Shown here piece by piece: positions 60,341 to 64,000 of a stretch of DNA of 64,000 nt. The position numbers and the translations under genes were made by a program. Source of the DNA: Alphaproteobacteria bacterium (GTDB lineage Bacteria > Pseudomonadota > Alphaproteobacteria > Micropepsales > Micropepsaceae). Numbering within the stretch: position 1 is the first letter of the stretch; each line of letters opens with the position of its first letter. The DNA lies in the NCBI GenBank assembly GCA_016124635.1, contig WGNJ01000013.1:124001-188000 (forward strand). The letters run 5' to 3'. The notes below the pieces were generated by a model. The model did not search any database, was not told the origin of the DNA, and was given only the letters and a program-made list of their open reading frames with translations.

Positions 60341-61957
60341 CTAGTTCAGAGGCGTCGAGAACGTCAGCAGCAGCGCTTGATCGCCTTGGTGGGCGAAGCG
60401 GCCGCCCAACTTGGTGTCGGAATTCTCGAGCTCGCGGCGATACTCAAGCTTCAACTGCGCCTGAGGCTTGCTGAGCTGATCCTGGACGAAGTTCGACAGG
60501 TCGAGGCTGATTTGCAGCTGCCGCGCCTTCGCGCTCGCCGGAATGTCGTCCACCCCGACGACCGTGCGCGCGTCTGCGGCGCCCACGCGCACCTCGACGG
60601 TCGGGAAGTCTTCCGAGCTATAGGCGAAAGAAATATGCGGCGCCACGCGGCTCTCGCGCGAGTGCGTCGTCGGCGTCGTATCTTCGGATTGGATCAGCGA
60701 CACGCCGGCGCCGAAGCGCCAGTTGCCGCGCCGGACGGAGTGGGCAAGGTCGATCACGCGATCGCTCGCCCGCTCAAGGGTCAGGTCGTCGGCGTTCGTC
60801 TTGATGTCGCGCTGCCACAAGCTCACGGTTGTCTGGCCGAGGCGCGTATCCCAGCTGAGGTCCGTCGACATCGAGCGAACGTGCTCGATCGGCCCACCGT
60901 TGTCGGGCCCGTCAGGTTGGAGCGCATCGCCCTGCTCGTAGCTTGCGGAGATCGTCGTCGGTAAGAACGGGCGGATCGGGGATACGGCTTCACCGAGCTT
61001 GTTCGGCAGGACGTCGGCGACAATGACTTCGGCGCTGGCGCCGGTGACCGCCGTGCGCCGCAGCCAGTGGCCGCCCTGATCCAGTGAGAATTGTGATGCG
61101 TCGCGGCGGTAGACCGACAGGGCCGACTGATTGAAGCCGAAGGTCACCGTGCGGTTGCTCTCGACTTGGTCGGCGCGCCTGACGTCGTCGTAACCGACCG
61201 ACAGACTCGCAAGACCGAAGTCCATGCGTGTCGCCATCGATGACCAATGCAATGCCGGCGTCTTGTCGCCCGGCTGCGTAAAGATGAAGTCGGCGAACCG
61301 CGGATCGATCTGACCCATCTGCCCGGCCAACGACCACTTGAAGCGGTCGCGGTTGACGACCTGGGCGTTGAAGCTGTGGCGGTAAGCCGTTTCGACCCGG
61401 TCGGTTGATCTCAGATCCTCGCCCGGCCGCAGGCCAAGAGGCTTCGCATCGCTCGCCAATGTCACGTCGGACGACACCTGCAGCCGGCCGTCGAAAAGGT
61501 CGGCGTCGACGCCGGTGGTGGTCGCGTCGGTCGGAAGGCCGAACCGGATGCCGCGGGACGCATTGTCGAAGGTCGCATCCAGTGTCGGCCGCAGCCCTAA
61601 TTTGGCGTGATGGACGGAGACAGAGGAATTCCCAGGCAAGGTCGTCGTGGTGAACGCCAGGCCGTCGAGGGCATTTGACGATTGCGCGGCGTCAAAAGGC
61701 GTCTCGAGCCCGAAATCGAGCGCCTCGTCATTACTGTCGGCCGGCAGAAGTACGTTCGTGAACTGGCGCTGAGCGGTTTGCGCGGCGACGGACCTGATCA
61801 GCGTGTCCGTGGCCGTCTCGGTCACCGGGAACAGAATCGCTGGGGATAAACCGGCAGGGTAAAGAGGCGCTGCGCTCGCGCCGGCGCTGAGCGCCACAGC
61901 GGAAGTGCTGCTTGCCAGGAGCAGGAGAGAGAACCGGCGAAACGACAACGCACGCAT
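60341..61957 (-). CDS. Predicted outer-membrane beta-barrel protein
   Basis: A 538-residue protein with a signal peptide (about 1-29). Much of the rest alternates polar and hydrophobic residues in short strands (VSVHHAKLGLRPTLDATFDN, RRTAVTGASAEVIVAD, TTISASYEQGD, TDLSWDTRLGQTTVSLWQRD), as in a beta barrel, and it ends on an LLLTFSTPLN strand. No family is recognised. It could be a porin-like or surface protein. Tests on membrane location would decide. Confidence 0.6.
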   Translation of the reverse strand: MRALSFRRFSLLLLASSTSAVALSAGASAAPLYPAGLSPAILFPVTETATDTLIRSVAAQTAQRQFTNVLLPADSNDEALDFGLETPFDAAQSSNALDGLAFTTTTLPGNSSVSVHHAKLGLRPTLDATFDNASRGIRFGLPTDATTTGVDADLFDGRLQVSSDVTLASDAKPLGLRPGEDLRSTDRVETAYRHSFNAQVVNRDRFKWSLAGQMGQIDPRFADFIFTQPGDKTPALHWSSMATRMDFGLASLSVGYDDVRRADQVESNRTVTFGFNQSALSVYRRDASQFSLDQGGHWLRRTAVTGASAEVIVADVLPNKLGEAVSPIRPFLPTTISASYEQGDALQPDGPDNGGPIEHVRSMSTDLSWDTRLGQTTVSLWQRDIKTNADDLTLERASDRVIDLAHSVRRGNWRFGAGVSLIQSEDTTPTTHSRESRVAPHISFAYSSEDFPTVEVRVGAADARTVVGVDDIPASAKARQLQISLDLSNFVQDQLSKPQAQLKLEYRRELENSDTKLGGRFAHQGDQALLLTFSTPLN

Positions 61958-62583
61958 ATGACGCCTCAGTCGCTACTGCCGCGCCGTAAGCCCGTTAAGG
62001 TTTCGCGCGGCGCCTCACTTCCACCCACGCCCCGATGCAAAATCGTGGCCGTGGCTTCGAATGCGTCGGCGGAAGAACGACTTGAGGACCCTGAGAGCGC
62101 GGCGTCCAAGCGGGCATCGAATGGTTAGCCCGTCCTGATCGCAGATTGATCCTCGTACTTGCCCTCCCTGATCGACCTGCTCGCGTTTACCGAACGACCA
62201 ACCTCATTCGCTCGGTCCACGAATCTCTCTTTTCTGTAATGAGCGTACGCTCGTGTTTCATTTCGCTCCACAAGATTCGCATTGAGTCGATTGGACTCGG
62301 AAGGCGCGTGCATGCAGTGCAGCGCAATTCCTGCGCGCGCATTGATCGCGCTGATCATCGTCGCCGATGCGGACATCACGACTGTTCGCTGCGGGTCCGA
62401 TGGTTGATGTGAGATCGTCCGTGCGCGGACAACAGCGGATGATGCTTGCGAAAGCGCAAGTCGAACGGCGTCGAAAGTTAACCAGCGCGCGAGAAAGTTG
62501 CAGAGATCGTTCTCTTCGCCACGCGTCATGGCCGCGCGCGACGAGCGATCACTTTACGTGTCAGAGCCGCAAGGAAGCTGTGA
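61958..62583. other. Gene-free stretch of about 626 bp
   Basis: No convincing gene is seen; open frames on both strands lack starts, ribosome sites and family signs. The centre is more AT-rich than the flanks. It holds a 12-bp perfect palindrome GAGCGTACGCTC (62241-62252) and four GANTC sites, three of them 10 bp apart. Part of it must be the promoter region of the outer-membrane protein gene. Confidence 0.5.
62221..62298. promoter_or_regulatory. GANTC cluster with 10-bp spacing
   Basis: GANTC occurs at 62221, 62274, 62284 and 62294. The last three are each exactly one helical turn apart. About one site per 256 bp is expected by chance. These would be CcrM targets on one face of the helix; a regulatory role is inferred. 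Confidence 0.4.
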
Positions 62584-63297
62584 TCAGCGTTTCGATGAGC
62601 GCGCCGGCATGGTCGACCTGTCCATCGCGACCGCGGCATTGATCAGCGTATGGGCGACGATCGCTGGCACGAGAGAACCTGATCCCAGCGTACCGAAACC
62701 TAGGACGACACCGATCGCGATGTTGCGCAGCACACCGAAGCCGCCCTGGTAGAGGTGGACCATGCCGAAAAGCACGGCTTGAGACAGCGCCGCAGAGACC
62801 GGATCCCCGGTCAGGGTGGTGAACGACCACTGGAGGGCGCCACGGAAGACGATTTCCTCGCCGATGCCCGATGCAGGCGACAGGACGAGCAATAAGATAA
62901 GTGTCTCGGACGCCGTCGCGGGCACCATGTTTACGCTAACGCGCCTGGGTCCGACCGCCGTCAGCGTTCTGACAAGCCGGAACGTGAGGTTGATCGCATA
63001 GCAGGCCGCCGCGAGGAGAATGCTGAGCGATGCAAGCTGCTCGGCCGGTGTGCTCCACCGCATGCCGATTGCGGCAAGAACGCCTGCAAAATCGCTCCGC
63101 CCTTCCCAAAGGTGCGCGGACCACACGATGCCGAGCGCCGCGGCGGCCGAAGCCAGGTCGCGCCAGCTGATCAGGAGGTAGCTCGCATTCCGCGGCCCCA
63201 TACCGAGCCGCAGCAGCGGCGCCCGCAACCGATGCGCGCTTGCCCACGTAACGCCCCAGACGACGGCGATCACGGTCGCGAGGCCGAGCGAATTCAC
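62584..63297 (-). CDS. CPBP-family intramembrane metalloprotease, second copy
   Basis: The most likely start is GTG 63297, 14 bp after the TPR gene, giving 237 residues; the frame is open further but that part overlaps the TPR gene. About seven membrane segments are visible with the CPBP motifs GIGEEIVFRGAL, FGMVHLYQGG and IVAHTLINAA. It is of the same family and size as the protein at 41723 but clearly diverged from it. The TPR gene lies just upstream on the same strand, so they are probably co-transcribed. Confidence 0.85.
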   Translation of the reverse strand: MNSLGLATVIAVVWGVTWASAHRLRAPLLRLGMGPRNASYLLISWRDLASAAAALGIVWSAHLWEGRSDFAGVLAAIGMRWSTPAEQLASLSILLAAACYAINLTFRLVRTLTAVGPRRVSVNMVPATASETLILLLVLSPASGIGEEIVFRGALQWSFTTLTGDPVSAALSQAVLFGMVHLYQGGFGVLRNIAIGVVLGFGTLGSGSLVPAIVAHTLINAAVAMDRSTMPARSSKR

Positions 63298-63311
63298 TTG
63301 GTCGGAAAGGG

Positions 63312-64000
63312 TCAGGGCCCCAGCCCGATCTTGGACATCTCGGTCGCAATATCTGGCCGAACGGCAGTCGCGGCACGTAGATCGCCGCGTGCTCCGGCCT
63401 CGTCGCCGAGGGCTCGCTTGCACAAACCGCGGCCGTAAAGCGCCTCGGCCGAGTCCGGTGCAAGAGCGAGGGCTTGGTTGTAGTCGTCGAGCGCGAGTCC
63501 GGCGTTTTCTTGCCTAAGGCGAACAAACCCTCTGTTCTGCCACGCAGGCGCAAGACTCGGGTTCAATCGGAGCGCCTCGTTGCAGTCGTCGAGCGCCTCG
63601 TCGAGCTTGTTGTTCGTTGCGCGCGTCCAGCACCGCGCGCTCCGATACCATGCATTCTCTTTATCCTTGTCGATCGCCGTGTCGAGATCGGCTAACGCGT
63701 GCGGGATGTCCCCAGCTTGCCGATAGGCGAGGGCACGCTGGTAATAGCCGCTCGCCAAGTCGGGATCGAGCTCCACGGCCTTGCTCAGATCGGTGATCGC
63801 GTCGCCGGTCTCATTCTTCCGGCGATGCGCGAAGCCGCGATCGAAAAAGGCAATGGACATTTTGGGATCCGCCGCGATTGCCGCATCGTAGTCCGCAACG
63901 GCTTTGTCGGCTTGTCCGAGCGCGAGGTAGGCGTTGCCGCGATTGGTCAGGGCAGGCGCGTTGTGCGGATCGGAGGCAATGACCTGGTCGTAGTCCGCGA
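63312..64000 (-). CDS. Tetratricopeptide-repeat protein, 3' part (cut by window edge)
   Basis: The frame is open to the right edge and ends at 63312; at least 229 residues are visible. It is an array of TPR units of about 34 residues (for example ALTNRGNAYLALGQADKAV, AFFDRGFAHRRKNETGDAI, GYYQRALAYRQAGDIPHAL, AEALYGRGLCKRALGDEA). No signal peptide can be judged because the 5' end is outside. TPR arrays are protein-binding scaffolds. The CPBP protease gene follows 14 bp later. Confidence 0.88.
   Translation of the reverse strand, partial: ADYDQVIASDPHNAPALTNRGNAYLALGQADKAVADYDAAIAADPKMSIAFFDRGFAHRRKNETGDAITDLSKAVELDPDLASGYYQRALAYRQAGDIPHALADLDTAIDKDKENAWYRSARCWTRATNNKLDEALDDCNEALRLNPSLAPAWQNRGFVRLRQENAGLALDDYNQALALAPDSAEALYGRGLCKRALGDEAGARGDLRAATAVRPDIATEMSKIGLGP

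Noticed and set aside
62125..62529. 134-codon frame in the gene-free stretch
   Set aside because: No ribosome-binding site, no family sign, odd composition; I treat the stretch as non-coding.

Overview
The window is chromosomal DNA from a high-GC member of the Alphaproteobacteria. The evidence is a CcrM-type DNA adenine methyltransferase next to rnhB, the smc / DsbA-like / DUF721 / mutY neighbourhood, a Caulobacter-type CC0125/CC1285 lipoprotein, FCD-type GntR and OmpR-type regulators, and high GC throughout with strong codon bias. No rRNA, tRNA, CRISPR array, phage or insertion-sequence gene was found. The order within the class cannot be fixed from the sequence alone.

Layout. 1-11100: genome maintenance block with smc (cut by the left edge), a DsbA-like thioredoxin, a GNAT and a haloperoxidase-like hydrolase that interrupt the block, DUF721, mutY, a P-loop kinase-like protein, ccrM, rnhB, a PA0069-type radical SAM protein and a BLUF blue-light sensor. 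A 160-bp MITE-like palindromic element (7011-7170) and six GANTC sites in front of ccrM (8364-8435) lie here. 11100-13570: a GNAT gene read leftwards behind a leader that looks like a transcription attenuator (11929-12038), and divergent to it a DUF2239-GNAT-DUF1801 operon with a strong promoter covered by CCCGGG-centred palindromes. 13579-20540: a two-component system, a GntR regulator coupled to a secreted serine hydrolase, an EF-hand/proline-rich exported protein that shares a putative operator with the response regulator gene, and a TPR protein. 20655-32250: a DUF2339 membrane protein, hydrolases, an amidohydrolase, a divergent MarR/VOC pair, a large arylsulfatase, an overlooked 33-residue membrane protein, a monooxygenase-like protein and a lipoprotein/membrane pair.

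32395-43740: an FAD-linked oxidase, a run of small envelope or unknown proteins, a periplasmic Cu/Zn superoxide dismutase, an enoyl-CoA hydratase-like protein, several alpha/beta hydrolases and a CPBP protease. 43748-53770: a type III polyketide synthase with its methyltransferase (alkylpyrone or alkylresorcinol type) and a divergent MFS exporter; an acyl-CoA dehydrogenase/acyl-CoA synthetase pair with a divergent VOC protein, a thioesterase and an AraC regulator. 53938-64000: a BTAD-type regulator fused to an alpha/beta hydrolase, an OsmC-like protein with a ferritin-like diiron protein, an M13 metallopeptidase, a predicted outer-membrane protein, a gene-free stretch with GANTC sites spaced 10 bp apart, a second CPBP protease and a TPR protein cut by the right edge.

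Most genes are single units or two- to three-gene operons joined by ATGA, GTGA or TAATG overlaps. The most informative novelties are regulatory: the attenuator-like leader, the DUF2239 promoter, the GANTC cluster at ccrM, and the shared operator that links the two-component system to the EF-hand protein.
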